Numbered from the stretch's first letter, positions 1 to 11,445 are shown. The stretch is DNA of 64,000 nucleotides from Synchiropus splendidus (GCF_027744825.2 NC_071338.1:25062001-25126000); one strand, 5' to 3'. Notes: generated by a model not told the origin, from the sequence alone. Numbers and translations are program-made.

Positions 1-905
1 AGGTTTAATGGGAACTGGACATGGTTTATGACCATTTGAGGGCGTCATCACACTACTGTCTCTTGTATGAATGTGACATGTGAAGCAGTCTGAATGAGGA
101 TCATGGTTCTCAGGGAGAAATGGCTGGGATATCCTGAGCAGGTTGGAGAGGAGACCCTCCCTTAGGTGGAGTTGAAGTAGGGTCTTGTTCACGAATGAAG
201 GACGGACAGCATTTGTGAGATTCAGTTTTGAGGAGTGTATTGGAGAAGAAAGAGCAGAGCCAAACGCTGTACATGCTATGGAGAATACCTAGCCTCACCT
301 AAGGTCAGTAGTTTTAGGTCACGAATGACAGGTCACAGATTAAAGAGGACAAAATGATGCTTCTCTGCAGGGTTTCCGGCTACTATGTGAGAGAAGTGTG
401 GCTATCCTGGAAAATCTCCAAGCAGAACCACAGCTCTACCTGGCATCTTATCACAATGCCTTCCATTCACCACTGTTATGAGGAGAAGCTTGGGCAGACA
501 ATGCTAGGATTTTCTCTCTGTACTCAACAAATGCATTCTTTAGTGTTGCACATTAATGAGGGGGGAATTTAACCTGAGAAATGTGGAGCTATTTATTCAG
601 ATTATTTTACCTTGTAGTTGTGAGCATTATATGCTAATATGATGTTGAGTCCTGCGGTTGTTCCCTGGTTCATGATGTCCAGTGACAATTGGTTTAGAAT
701 CTCAAAGCAGGCAAAAATAGAACAGCCTAATGTAAGCAGATCCAAATGACTGCCAGACAGCTCCAGTCTATAATCGACACACAAGTGCACATTCACTGTG
801 GAGCAGGTTCCACAATATAAAAAAATAAAATCTAGTCCTGCTCTGTCAGGCTTTGATCAGTTTGGTTAGAGTTTTTATTTGATCTTATTCCCTTGATAGT
901 GTCAC
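1..905. other. Non-coding, no recognisable feature
   Basis: Short overlapping frames only, without motifs, splice pairing or repeat hallmarks that I can support. Confidence 0.5.
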
Positions 906-1080
906 AGGGAAGTGGAGCTATACTGGCTAACTGGGGCAGGGGACCCCCTGGAAAGGTTACGAGTCCATCACTGGACACATGTAGACAACCATTTGTACAC
1001 ACACACGTAGACAATCATCAGACACTAACACAGTGCCCAGAGATGCCTCAGTAGGATTCACACAGGGGATTCTTTCACTG
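906..1080 (-). mobile_element. Degenerate SINE tail fragment
   Basis: The reverse complement reads like the body of the tRNA-derived SINE seen at 19684-19925. It has the sequence around GGTTGTCTAC, then GATGGACTCGTAACCTTTCC and AGGGGGTCCCCTGCCC. The tRNA head is not clear. No target-site duplication was identified. Confidence 0.5.
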
Positions 1081-1452
1081 TGATGGTGCAGCCCAAACCA
1101 CTTCCCCATGGTGCGGAAAATCCAAACTTAACATGGATAAACACTGTACACAGACCGTCACTAAGCAGAAGACCGAATTCTCAAGGATTCGCTACTCAGC
1201 ACATGAATGCATCATCTGGTAAAAGATCCTCCGATTGGTTACTTTTTGAGATTTTTTTCTGAGAATGTTGTTGATAACATATTGACCACACTGGAGCTAG
1301 CGCCACGACACACATTAATACACACACTGGTGGTTATTTTCGACATGTCCCACGTGTATCGGCCCCCCTACTACTGCTGTAAACACCCCACATGTCCCCA
1401 TAAGACCAGAATTCTACACTACACATGGCTCGTAATGACAAGCGTGTTGGGC

Positions 1453-1455
1453 TGT

Positions 1456-1500
<45 letters not shown>
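1453..1500. repeat. (TG)n microsatellite
   Basis: An almost perfect TG run of about 48 bp with one interruption. It produces an artefactual Val-Cys frame around 1207-1662. Confidence 0.95.
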
Positions 1501-1504
<4 letters not shown>

Positions 1505-2520
1505 AGGCTAGCCGCTGCTCTGGCGAGCCTCGTCTGCTGCTGCGTGGTCTGAATATTTCGGACAGGGTGTGTTCTGACATCAAAGTGTTCCATGTGGAAA
1601 CATTACAGAAGCTCGGTCATTTGACTGCAGCTCCACGATGGAAGACATTTTTACAAATGTAACGGCAACTCAGGACTGGTTCATGTCATCTCTCACTAAA
1701 TCATGAACTATTATTAAGCTTTAGAAAACATTCTGGTGACACATCCACCACCACAACAACAACTGGAGAGGTGATAAAATACAGCTAGCTAGCAAAAGGT
1801 TAATGCCAAAACCCTTCAGTAGAAAGCTTCCTCAATGTGTTCTGAAGAGCTCTTCACAGTGGCTGTTTCACCACACGAGACTAGAAACCTCTCCTTGATC
1901 CAGTGTAGGAGTCGGTTTGGTTCACTTTGTCAAACCTAGAGACAAGCTACGGGACTGCAGGAAGATGACAGCTGTGGATGACAGCTTATGTAGGAAAGGA
2001 GGCCTTCTATTATCTTACTCCCCTTCTAATGAATGCATACTAGTATTCAACAAAAAGAGCGTCATACAAGTCCGTTCTCAAGCACAGTTGGGTTTGATTC
2101 CGTGTTTCGTGTTGCAGCTACATTTAATAGCATCATTGTTTGGACAGTCCATCACGAGGGGTCCACAGGGAGGGCTGCATACCCATTGCCTCATGAGCTG
2201 CTATGTATAGCCAGCAGCCCAGCAGAGTTATAAATGAACCAGAGATGATGCACATATGAAATCACTACAGCGCTTATGTTTCATTACCCATCTTCTGAAA
2301 CATAATTGTGCACCATCATGAATGAAAGACGGGCCATTACTGGAGACAGTCAAGTCAAGGGTTGGGGTGGGGGCTGCTGCACGCATAACCAAACAAATGT
2401 AGGAGAAAACATGAGCAATTGATGTCATTTTCTGAGCTTCTTTCCATTGCATTCTTGCAACATTCCTCACTGAACTATTGTTCAACAACAACACTGTCAT
2501 CATGTTTCATTGTTAGAACA
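1501..2520. other. Non-coding, no supported feature
   Basis: Mixed-composition sequence with short unrelated frames. I see no splice-consistent exon, RNA gene or clear mobile element. Confidence 0.45.
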
Positions 2521-3310
2521 ATATAAAGCCCACAAGCCAAAGAGGAGCCCTTGTCCATCAGACCCAGGGTCACTTCTGGGTGGATCGTGTCACTCACATG
2601 TATGTGATCCCCACAACAGTATATAAGGTGGGTGAGCAAGGCTTCCGTTCTTCTGTGGTATAAACATGCCAGTGTTGTTCTTCACAAACCATCTGGTCTC
2701 CCTAACATCTCTGACTCTCCCAACAGCTGCCGGTCTTCAGTTGAAACCATCTATCTGGAGGTTAGTTTAACTGCAGTGGGAGGGACTGCCGGCTAACTTG
2801 TCTCATCCAAAGAGACAACTGCGCTTTATCTGCATCAGGGACCAGGCTGTCTCAACAAAGGAATGTCCTCAGTCAGGTCCATTCATCAACTTTTGGATAG
2901 CACTACAACTATGCACCACCAACCTGAAAATGACAGTTTCTTTGCATAGGTGGTATCCCAGACGAAGGGGGAAGATCGTGGATCATCTCCCTGAACAGTA
3001 GTCCTCCTTAAAAGGAGGAATCTTCGGCGATAGAGTGCTTGCACTGCGAGTCACAGTAAATCGATGAGAACAACGGAACACCCCCATGAGAACCCTAATT
3101 CAAAAAAGCTGCCACAGCTCTCAAATTCAAGCACCAGCTTACGCTACCGCCGAATTAATTGGATTGTTTGCTCATCCGTAACCTATCGTTTGGTAGGTGT
3201 ATATCCCACCATATTGGTTTACCTTTGCCCTATTTAATTCTGTCCAAATGCTTCCGTGATGTTGTGACTTCCCTCTTCTGAGAACACATCTTGTCTTAAA
3301 ATAAAAAAAA
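2521..3310 (+). other. TATA-bearing non-coding unit, possible degenerate LTR
   Basis: A TATA box, TATATAAG, lies at 2620-2627 and an AATAAA signal near 3298-3303. A short palindrome, TCCTCCTT/AAGGAGGA, sits at about 3002-3020. The TATA-then-polyadenylation layout is what a solo LTR or a small promoter-driven repeat would show. I found no second LTR, primer-binding site or coding remnant, so the class is uncertain. Confidence 0.2.
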
Positions 3311-3550
3311 TGTCAGTCATAAAAGACGTTTTAAGATATTTTCAATTCTGAATGAGATAACTCTTAGTATAATATTCCTGTTGAGGTGTTTTAAAAGTGA
3401 ACATTTAATAACTTAACATGTTGAATATAAAGCTAAATGTTCAGGGTTTATTTTTTCAAACAGTTTCTTCATCAAGCAATATGTCTGGAGTGCATTGGTA
3501 GTTTCAGATTGGCTACACATGCAGACATGACATGGTCGGCAATTGCAATT

Positions 3551-4022
3551 TCATGAAGTAGTGGGGCTCTGTATTGGCAGGTATCTTGCCATACGTATCC
3601 CGATACAGGAGCGGTGATACAATACATTGTGATACTGTAAGTTCAGCAATACATTGATATACGAACCATCACTTTAAAAGTAATAATGCAACACAATATT
3701 ATGCACATAAAAATGAATTTTTGTTTTGACCTCACACCAGTCCAGAACTTTCAGTTCAGTTCAATTTCGCAGTCCAACAGAAGAATGAATCGCTCCCATA
3801 ATCAACAAAGTTACAAAAACAGTGTACAAAATGAAAACCTTAGTATGACACATGTCACAAATGCAGCTGCATATCCAAGTGTCTATGTATCAAATATTGA
3901 TGTAGCTGACTTAAAATGTCAAGACAATATCATTCGATGAAGAATTCCTATATTCTTCCAAAATATCAGCATTCAAGTATCAGGATATTTGAGGGCATCA
4001 ATATTGTCTTACGCCCCTATTA
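3551..4022. mobile_element. MITE-like element, family 1, copy 1
   Basis: It begins GGCTCTGTATTGGCAGGTAT, is rich in GATA/TATC-type interior repeats (CCGATACAGGAGCGGTGATAC), and ends TTGTCTTACGCCCCTA. The copy at 39421-39694 shares the same start, interior and end. The termini resemble hAT-type ends (TAGGGGTGTAAG). It encodes nothing recognisable. Confidence 0.55.
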
Positions 4023-5590
4023 AATTGTCCCATTGCATTTACAATATGTGCCATACTTTTAGCCTCCATAGACTTGCATCTCATCATGAGCGCGGAAGCC
4101 CAGATCTAAGTAAGGCCTGTGGTTCATGCTGCAGAGAGCCAAAAGTCAGAAATCGAGTTAAACCCAGCCTGGAAATCTGATCACCCCAGTATTCAAGAAC
4201 CTTGTTTTTCAAAGTCTGTTCCAAGTTTCACTTCATTCACCAACACAAACGTAAAGTCAGAAACCAAAGACCTTTCTCAAACTCTCAAAAACTAGGTTTC
4301 AGTTTCCTCCTGAATCCACCGGCATAGATTGTTTTTCAGGTTCTAAAGCACAGAATATTTCTGGCGGCAGCCACACTACACATCCTGCCGATTAAAGACG
4401 AAGCTGCGGGACCCAGATCCCAGATCCAACATGCCTAGAGTAGCGACTTGTATGCACAAACAGAGGGGTAGCGAGGAACACTTGCTGGAACAAGTTTAAA
4501 TTTAGGAACAGTTTCATGAAGCTGCCTCTAATGGCGCATTAGCAATAATTACAGAAACATATTTGCTCATTTTTGGGACTTAAACATGGAATCAAAAGGG
4601 ATTTTATGAAGTTTCCACAGTTGCTCGGTTGTGTCCTGTCTATTAGAGAGGTGGCCCTGCGCCGACAGTGCCCACCCTCACCAGACCCACCCAGGCCACG
4701 TCTGTTTTGATGTTTGACAGGTCTCTGTGGAAACTGAGCTTGGCTTTGTATGGCTATCTGACCCGCTGTCAAAGTTGTGACATCATCTGGGAGACATTCT
4801 CACGCACACACACATGCGTGCACGTAGGCCAGCTCAGAGGAAGCAGAAACAGGAGAGGACAGCTGTGTGGCCCACAGACGCTCACACACACTCTGGCTCA
4901 CACAAACATCTTGTCTCCACGCAGCACCATCAGATGAAATTATAAATAGTACCGTGAACGCTAATCAAACCAGTTTCCTCCTGCTGTTTAGATGCTTCCT
5001 CAAGTTCAGATCAACCTTGAACTTCAGCACTGTTGTCTCTCCTAAGTAGTGACACACACTGTGAATTAAATCCTGTTGTTTTCATCTGCGTTTTGTTCCA
5101 AAAAAAAAAAAAAAAAAGAAAATTACATAACTTTCATTCACCGTTTAGCCTTTTAATTGGAAAATCATACAAGAATATTAGGAATTAAATTTCATCCAAG
5201 CGTGTCATTGGAAATACTCATTTGCTTAGGTTCTTGACTAAAATATTATATACAATCAAATGAATTAACATTTGTTTCAAATCAAACTTAGTATAAATTT
5301 GAAGGAAGTGCAATGTGTTGTAGATATTATCTATTATAGCAACCGCTTGTGTGTTTTAGGTTTTCAAAATGTCAAGTTTGGGGAGACGCTATATAAACGT
5401 AATTTTAGGGAATCACGCAGCACATCTTAAAAATGTAATGTTTGAGCACCACACATATTTTAGAACATGTAACACAAAATAAGTGAAGTTGTGACTCACT
5501 CTAGCATACCACTGTTGAGCTACTGCTTTGTGTTCACATCAAAGCGAAATGAACCATTTTGGCCCGTGGATGACTCATAAAACCTGAGGC
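4023..5590. other. Non-coding spacer with poly-A tract
   Basis: No exon or RNA gene is supported. A run of 18 A residues lies near 5100-5117, possibly a retroelement tail. The segment around 4620-4930 is less AT-rich but shows no recognisable domain. Confidence 0.4.
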
Positions 5591-5980
5591 GTGAGCACAC
5601 TCACCGTGTCTTCTTTCATTGAAGAAGTCTGTCGCTGCAGCCATGACCTCTACATGCCAGAAAAAGATGGAATTATTTGGATGAATGAAGTCATTCTTTC
5701 ACATATTCTGGATGGAGTACCAACACCCCGAATTATGCACAGACTCCATCAAACAAATAAACAAGTGCATGCTGGACATTTTCAACCTTTAGGAGACTGA
5801 AAACATTGTGTAACAATAAATGGCACTGTTAATTACAGTTAACTCTACACGTGTTTTGGACTTGGTCTTCCAGTCATGTAACTTAAAGCAGAACAAAAAA
5901 AGAAACACAATTCACACATCCATACTTGTAATATATATTTTTGTATCTTGTTTGTTGTAGACTTTTTCAACTGCAATTTT

Positions 5981-6193
5981 GCGCTGGTTCTTCAGCGCGA
6001 TCCTTTGACGTCACGTCCTTGAAGGCGAGTTTCCCCTGTGACGTCGAGTCGACGCTGAAAGAAACTGTAGAATAATAATTTCATTATTATCCTCACCTTG
6101 ACAGCCAGAGAGGAATTTGGGTCGACCAAGTACTTCACCATTACCTTCGGTTGACCATCAGAATCCGCCAGGACTGCAATGCATGATGGGAAG
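5981..6193. promoter_or_regulatory. GC-rich island with CRE motifs just downstream of cry5
   Basis: The island contains a small hairpin GCGCTG/CAGCGC (5981-5998), a perfect CRE TGACGTCA at 6006-6013 and a CRE-like TGACGTCG at 6039-6046. On the minus strand, about 6174-6193 resembles a ZNF143/THAP11 site (TTCCCATCATGCATTGCAGT). This looks like a promoter or active regulatory element rather than a repeat. Its target is unclear. See the short minus-strand frame at 5999-6141. Confidence 0.4.
5999..6141 (-). CDS. Possible short ORF or first exon, unrecognised
   Basis: From an ATG at 6141 (G at -3 and +4) the minus strand reads MVKYLVDPNSSLAVK and stays open to a TGA near 5999, about 47 codons in all. 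A 42-bp AT-rich GT...AG segment (6096-6055) inside it would keep frame if removed, but 42 bp is below normal vertebrate intron size. I do not recognise the product. It may be chance coding in a GC-rich island. Confidence 0.15.
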
Positions 6194-6199
6194 CATCGT

Positions 6200-6780
6200 C
6201 TTTAGAAGTTAGTTTCAATCATATGCAGTATCATATATCATATGCAATAAAAATGAATTTTAAGGCGAGCATTTCACAGGATTATTAATATTATCTGAGT
6301 ATATTCTCAATTATTTGAGTACGAGTTTCAGGCAACCTGAACTTTTGATTATGTAGCCTTTACTCTTGATAGATTCAGAACTCTGAGCACGTGATGGCAA
6401 CTTAAGACACCAGCGCTTTCTGTCTTCATAGTTAAGTTGTTTTCAATTTATGTATTTAAACAGGGTTCATTTCATAGTTGAAAAGGTGGTGGTGAATAAA
6501 ATACCGAGGAAAAAAACTGTGCCCCCCCTCGCGGAGATAAAGTGCATTACATCCAAACGAACGCGGGAATGCAGAAATACGGAAAATCACAAATTATTTT
6601 CAAATATTTAAGTTGTATTTTCATATATAACAAATGTGGTCATTATTTATTCACGAATTGTTTCTACATTTATTTGTTTCATTTTTTTATTCAAGCATTT
6701 ATGAAATTGTCATCTGACAAAATGTGATTCGTGAAGAAAAATGAGTCAAACCAGAAATACATCAAAAGCAAAAGTCTACA
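6200..6780. other. AT-rich spacer beyond the cry5 3' end
   Basis: AT-rich and non-coding. It includes an isolated E-box CACGTG at 6388-6393 and several AATAAA motifs on the minus strand near 6645-6672 that could serve as distal cry5 poly(A) signals. Confidence 0.45.
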
Positions 6781-6781
6781 C

Positions 6782-6787
6782 TTTATT
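6782..6787 (-). other. Poly(A) signal AATAAA overlapping the cry5 stop codon
   Basis: On the minus strand the terminal codons run AAA TAA AG, so a canonical AATAAA hexamer spans the stop codon. T/G-rich sequence follows at about 6720-6775, as expected downstream of a cleavage site. Further AATAAA motifs on this strand occur near 6645-6672, so a longer 3' UTR is also possible. Confidence 0.5.
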
Positions 6788-9271
6788 TCTTCTTTTCTTT
6801 CTTCTTCAGCATGTCAATGACAGACTCTGATTTACGCTTCACACCTGCGAACAAAAGCAGCATCAGGAGACATGGATTAATACGCTGATGTCCAGTGGAT
6901 GTTGGAGTCCTTGCCACGTTTACCTTGTTTTTTTTGTGGCGACTCGTTGGAGGCGTTGGAGGACCTCCTGGCATAGGCGGCCTTCATTCTCTGGATGTTT
7001 TTCTTGCTGATCACTTCGTGCTCCACGATGGGACGAGGGTAATCTACACCGATGATGCAGCCTGCCGCCTGCTGGACGCTGCGAGGAGACTTCCACGGCT
7101 CGTAGATGTACTGGGACGGGAACTTTTTCAGAATGGGAAGGTATTTCCTGTAAGGCGAGAACTTAACCTTCACTGAAACTGGCATGTCATAAAACACATT
7201 ATGATCAAGATTAGAACATTGTGTTTCTTCTCATCAGAATCCAGTCAGACGCAACTGTTCAACCACACTGAATCGCTCTGAATTGGAGTTTTCACGGCAC
7301 AAAAACACCATTCTCCATCAACTCACTTGATGTACTCTCCGTTCTTGTCCGTCTTCTTGCCGAAGGCGATTGGTGAGTAGACTCTGAAGAACTGGTGAAA
7401 GAAGGTGCTGGCTGACAGCCACTGCCAGTTCCCGGCGTTCAGAGCCCAGTCGCCATCCAGGAGGAGTTCCTCGAACACCTTCATATCATTGGAGAGCACA
7501 GAACCTCAGACACCGGAGAGCATCTCGATCATTCATAAAGACGGTGAGTTGGCAAACCTTCTGGCCTTCCTCCCAGTTGATCCACAAGTCTCCTCTGGTG
7601 AGGAAACAGGCCACTGCGTGACGGGCCAGGTGGTGGATCCAACCTTCTTGTCTCAGCTGGGTCATGATGGCGTCAATGAAGGGGAAGCCGGTTTGAGCCT
7701 GGAGGAGAGAGATGACAAGTGCATTGGAATCCTAAATAAAAAAACCTTATTAGACAGGAAAAAGTGAAGTTAGAAGTCTATAAAATTTATACATTGACTT
7801 CACTAGGCTCAGCCAGAAGCCATCACATCAGTTAGAGCAGTTATTTTCCCTTAAACAAGCATAACAACAACATTATTTAAGAAGTAACTTCAGCATCAAT
7901 GAGGATAGCTTTGAGGAATAGGCAGACTCCAGGGATTTCAGTCCAGGTTTTCTTTGGTGCCAATAGTAAACAAGACTTGCTGCACCACCCTTTTAGCACA
8001 GACTTGTCAGACAACTTCATTTCTTCACTGTTAGCAGAGGTGTAACGTTAGTGAAATGTACTAGTGGAAACTTTTTACCTTGACCTCAACTAAAAATAAC
8101 TTGGAGATCTGCAGTGTTTTAAACAACTATTATTGCATTTATTAAGAATTATGTCCAATTAACTAGTTAACTGTTAGAGACTTCTGCTCAGATGTAATAT
8201 TTATTATATAAATTTAAGAAGGAAAATAGATCAAGTCCTGCACCGGTCTTTGAGCCGCGGGTGCAGTGGTGCTGTCTGCGCCGTAGTAAGGTCAATGGTG
8301 CACCAAGATTAAAAATGCATGAGGATCACTTCTATATTACTTCTACAGGGTGCAGCATCAAGACTGACTCATGAAACAAGCTCGGCAATGTTCTGAACTT
8401 GAATCATGAACACCTAACATCTTTTATTGACATTAAAGCGCTCAAAATGTGGCGTTTTCACCCATGTGTCTGAAGTTTCAACAACACATCTGTTCTCAGC
8501 AGCTGCTTCTCATCTCCAGTCTTCCAGGAGACCATGTCTGTTGACGGAGCTGTGGACACGTGGGTGAAAACAGCGCAATTTGAGCGCTTTAAGGTCAATA
8601 AAATGTCTGGTCGGTTTGATATTTTGGCAGCCTGGCGCTCTTTAGCATATATTAGCCGTCGGATTCTGAAAAAAGTCGCAGCATATTGTCTAGCAAAATC
8701 CGGTAATGGATATCAAACTCATTTCACCACAGCCATGCTTTTCAACAGCATTATTTCCTGTGATCACAGTTCTTCCCACTAATGCATCTTTAACTTGGAG
8801 CACACAAATCCAATGACGATGAGGGTCATCCTCCTCCATCTCACCCTCTTCTCTCAAACCTACAAACCTCATGTCCTCCTTCACCACCTCCATAAATCTC
8901 CTCTTTGGCCAGAGTTTCTGTTTATAACCGAGCCTGAAAAGGGAGCGATACCTCTCTCCACGCTGCCAGGAACTCTGGCTTTGAGTCCCAGTCCACCTGA
9001 GTGCAGACAGGGTTTCCCTTCATCTTGTTGAAGTTGGGAATCCCCAAACTGGCGGTGTAGAAAAATTCCCTCCACAGCAACTGACCATGAAGAGACACTG
9101 GAGGTTCAGAGTGCTTCTTCTGCAAGCACAGACACAAACATGAAAGTTGCTTCTCTCAAATGTACAGATGAATCAGAATCAGCATTATTGCCAAGGTCAG
9201 TGAGGATCCCACCAACTAGGAAAGTGCTTTGGAACAACGTACAATAATGAACAAAACACAATAAAAACAAC

Positions 9272-9305
<34 letters not shown>

Positions 9306-10596
9306 TACAATTATAAAATAAAGACAAAAAAAATGAATAGAAAGGAGCAATGCTCAAAATATTCTTTCTCATCTTAAATTGAAAAATGAAGTCCTCAGAA
9401 GTCTCAAAACACTGTTGGGAATTCAGAAGCACATGACAGAGAAATCTTCATTATATTCTGCATATCTGAGCTCACCCCTCTGTAAACCTCCGTCAGCCTC
9501 CACCAGAAGGTTCGAGCAGACAAACATCCCATTGTGACGTACGGGCTCAGCACCGTGGTGCTCGGACTCAGTGAGTTTGGAGAAGTCTGGGGCTTCTCGA
9601 AGCTGCACACCCAGCCCTGCAATCAGAATCCAGCATTTCACTCTTCCAGTTCCAAAACAGCTAACAGAGACAGAAGAACATTACACTGCGCTGCATGTGT
9701 TCCTCCATTCTCCTCAGAGCCTCCTGCTCTCCACCCGGGAACTTCTCCTCAGTGAGGTCACCAACATCGTGTCCAAGCTCGTCCAACGTAGGGATTCCGA
9801 ATTCTTTGGCATGGTTTTTCGAAACAGGAGTCTTCACGTCTGCGACAGAAGAGAGCCAGGTAACAATACTAATCTAGTGTGGTATTACCACACACTATAG
9901 AAATTCATGAGGGATCCCTTCTTCTGCATCAAAGATCCCAGTCCAATACCTTTCATATGCTCCGAGGTCAGGGCAGGCACCGGTCTTCTTGGTGGACCAA
10001 TGCTCTTCACAATCGCCTGCATTTTGTTGTAGGTCAGTGGAGCTTTGCCATTGTTTTCCTCAATGATCCTGTGAGAAGAAGCAGAGTTATTGTTTCAGGC
10101 TTGGTAAGTGAGGTGAACTACTTTACCTGTCCAGGTCAAAGAGAGTGTGGGAGACCTTGTAGAGGACCTCAACTCCATTTTCCTCAGCAAGCACTGTAAC
10201 TGCCTGGTCCCGGGTCAGACTGTCAGGTTCTGAGTCATACTCGTAGGTCAGCTTCGTCACCTTCCACTGGGTGAAGAGCTTGGCGAACACCTCCTCCGGT
10301 TTTCCTCTCAGAACAAACAACCTGAACACAACAGCCGGTGTAACAAACACGTCACATGTGGATGCGCTTCGATGCTTTTACCTGGAGTTGAGTTTACGGA
10401 GGCTGCTGTCCAAGTCGGCGAGCGCTCCGATCAGGAACCTCCAGCGGTTGATGCCGACTCTTGTCGTGTTGTGGAGATGAGGGTCGACAATGAACAGAGG
10501 GTAGAACTCCTTACTGTCCCGGAGAGCAGCCACCAAGGCCGGGTTGTCGTGGAGCCTCAGGCCTTTCCGGAACCAGTGGATGCACGTGTGCGCCAT
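6783..10596 (-). CDS. cry5: (6-4) photolyase / cryptochrome family, complete 10-exon coding region
   Basis: Coding exons on the minus strand, in transcript order: 10596-10382, 10321-10127, 10068-9950, 9839-9685, 9616-9476, 9119-8952, 7698-7558, 7478-7327, 7147-6924, 6844-6783. They sum to 1572 nt (523 aa plus stop) and every junction keeps frame. The N-terminus carries the family motif [15 protein letters not shown]. Exon 5 encodes [15 protein letters not shown] and exon 6 encodes [15 protein letters not shown]. Exon 7 has [15 protein letters not shown], with His354 and His358 at the positions used by (6-4) photolyases. Exon 8 has [11 protein letters not shown], part of the FAD pocket and tryptophan chain. 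The enzyme class uses FAD and blue light to reverse UV (6-4) pyrimidine photoproducts in nuclear DNA. The last exon adds a lysine-rich tail ([18 protein letters not shown]), plausibly nuclear-localising. Length is close to that of known fish (6-4) photolyases. A repressor-type cryptochrome is less likely because the photolyase histidines and motifs are retained. Confidence 0.95.
8413..8610. repeat. Long imperfect inverted repeat in cry5 intron 6
   Basis: Arms at 8413-8469 and 8555-8610 are inverted copies with a few mismatches (shared cores TTAAAGCGCTCAAA and TTTTCACCC) around an 85-bp loop. It is probably a foldback or MITE-type insertion. Intron 6 (7699-8951, about 1.25 kb) is the longest intron inside the coding region. 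Confidence 0.6.
8800..8905 (-). mobile_element. LINE ORF2 C-terminal/3' fragment in cry5 intron 6
   Basis: Read on the minus strand this encodes [19 protein letters not shown]. It is clearly homologous at DNA level to the plus-strand copy at 26385-26605. The motif is typical of the C-terminal end of a fish non-LTR retrotransposon ORF. The fragment ends close to the cry5 exon 6 donor side. Confidence 0.6.
9171..9345. mobile_element. Retroelement tail with (AAT)n in cry5 intron 5
   Basis: The segment begins AATCAGAATCAGCATTATTG, a start motif of a very common fish repeat. It continues through CCAAGGTCAGTGAGGATCCC and ends in an (AAT)n/A-rich tail at 9270-9310. I infer a truncated non-LTR element or SINE inserted between exons 6 and 5. 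No coding potential is seen. Confidence 0.5.
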
Positions 10597-10597
10597 T

Positions 10598-10610
10598 TCT
10601 GCGGAGATAA
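10598..10610 (-). other. cry5: Splice acceptor just before the cry5 start codon
   Basis: On the minus strand a pyrimidine-containing stretch ending in CCGCAG lies immediately before AAATGG, so the start codon sits two bases into its exon. This implies at least one upstream non-coding exon and an intron in the 5' UTR. The ATG at 10596 has a good context (A at -3, G at +4) and is followed directly by conserved photolyase sequence. Confidence 0.6.
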
Positions 10611-11386
10611 AACCACATTAGATTGTATTTGAGTAACTTTGGTGGGAGACTTCCTTAGTGAATTAAAGAATAAACCCAAGATCTCTGTGTGGATCTTTTC
10701 ATGAGCACCGAAGCTGGGATGTCACAATAGTATTACATTTTTAATCAAAAACTTATGACGTTTAAAAATGGCCAACCACCTGATATGGCACCTTAGTGTT
10801 TTGGGTAGAATTTTGGAAAGGCGTTCGAAAGTTTCCAACTCAAAGTGGATGGAACGAAATGTTGATCACATGGTCGTATGTGTTCAGAAGCTTAACCATG
10901 TCTAAAAATGCACTTCTGATTTCAGCAACTAAGCAACTAAAATTACCAAAAACAAATTACAGTGAAGTTTATTTGAAATACGAACTTTATCAGCCTCATA
11001 ATAAGACGTGTTTTGAAACTATTCGTTTGCTTATTCGAACATATTTGGAGTGAACAACGCGACGAAGTGCATGCTCGACAAAACGTTAAAACAAAATGCA
11101 TGCACGTGACTTCTATTAAATTACACTTTGGCGATGCATTGACAGCTAATTCCCAATGTTAGTTGAATGGGAAGTATTTCCACTTGAGAATAGATCGTTA
11201 GGGACACTTACCTAAACCAAGCAAACGTGTGCAAAAGCAGCGATGGTACTCTGGTTGCATAGTAAACGGCTCCAAGGCATCTTCAACTACGTGTCACAAT
11301 TGTGATACTAAAACTCGAAAAGAGCAAGAAAGCGGCTTCTATGTGTTTCATAAACTAACTAAGAAAACCAATGCATTAAAACTTAC

Positions 11387-11440
11387 CTTAGGATCGAATT
11401 ACGCGGCGACTGGAGATCCTTCTGGTGCCGACTGAAAAAA
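11387..11440 (-). other. cry5: Candidate non-coding first exon of cry5
   Basis: Reading the minus strand, a strong donor (CCTAAG followed by GTAAGT) ends a candidate exon at 11387. A second strong donor (GTTTAG followed by GTAAGT) ends at 11212. Either could supply the 5' UTR exon needed by the acceptor at about 10600. The exon 5' boundary is a guess, placed downstream of the promoter-like motifs at 11446-11532. Confidence 0.35.
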
Positions 11441-11445
11441 ACGAT

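Noticed and set aside
1207..1662. 151-codon plus-strand frame
   Set aside because: Held open by the (TG)n microsatellite (Val-Cys run), with no conserved sequence around it.
5591..5800. Frame starting MSTLTVSSFIEEVCRCSHDLY, faintly like a MADF domain start
   Set aside because: Only about 15 residues resemble the pattern, the rest does not, and no splice sites or continuation were found.
7405..7767. 120-codon plus-strand frame over cry5 exons 7 and 8
   Set aside because: It is the antisense shadow of conserved cry5 coding exons.
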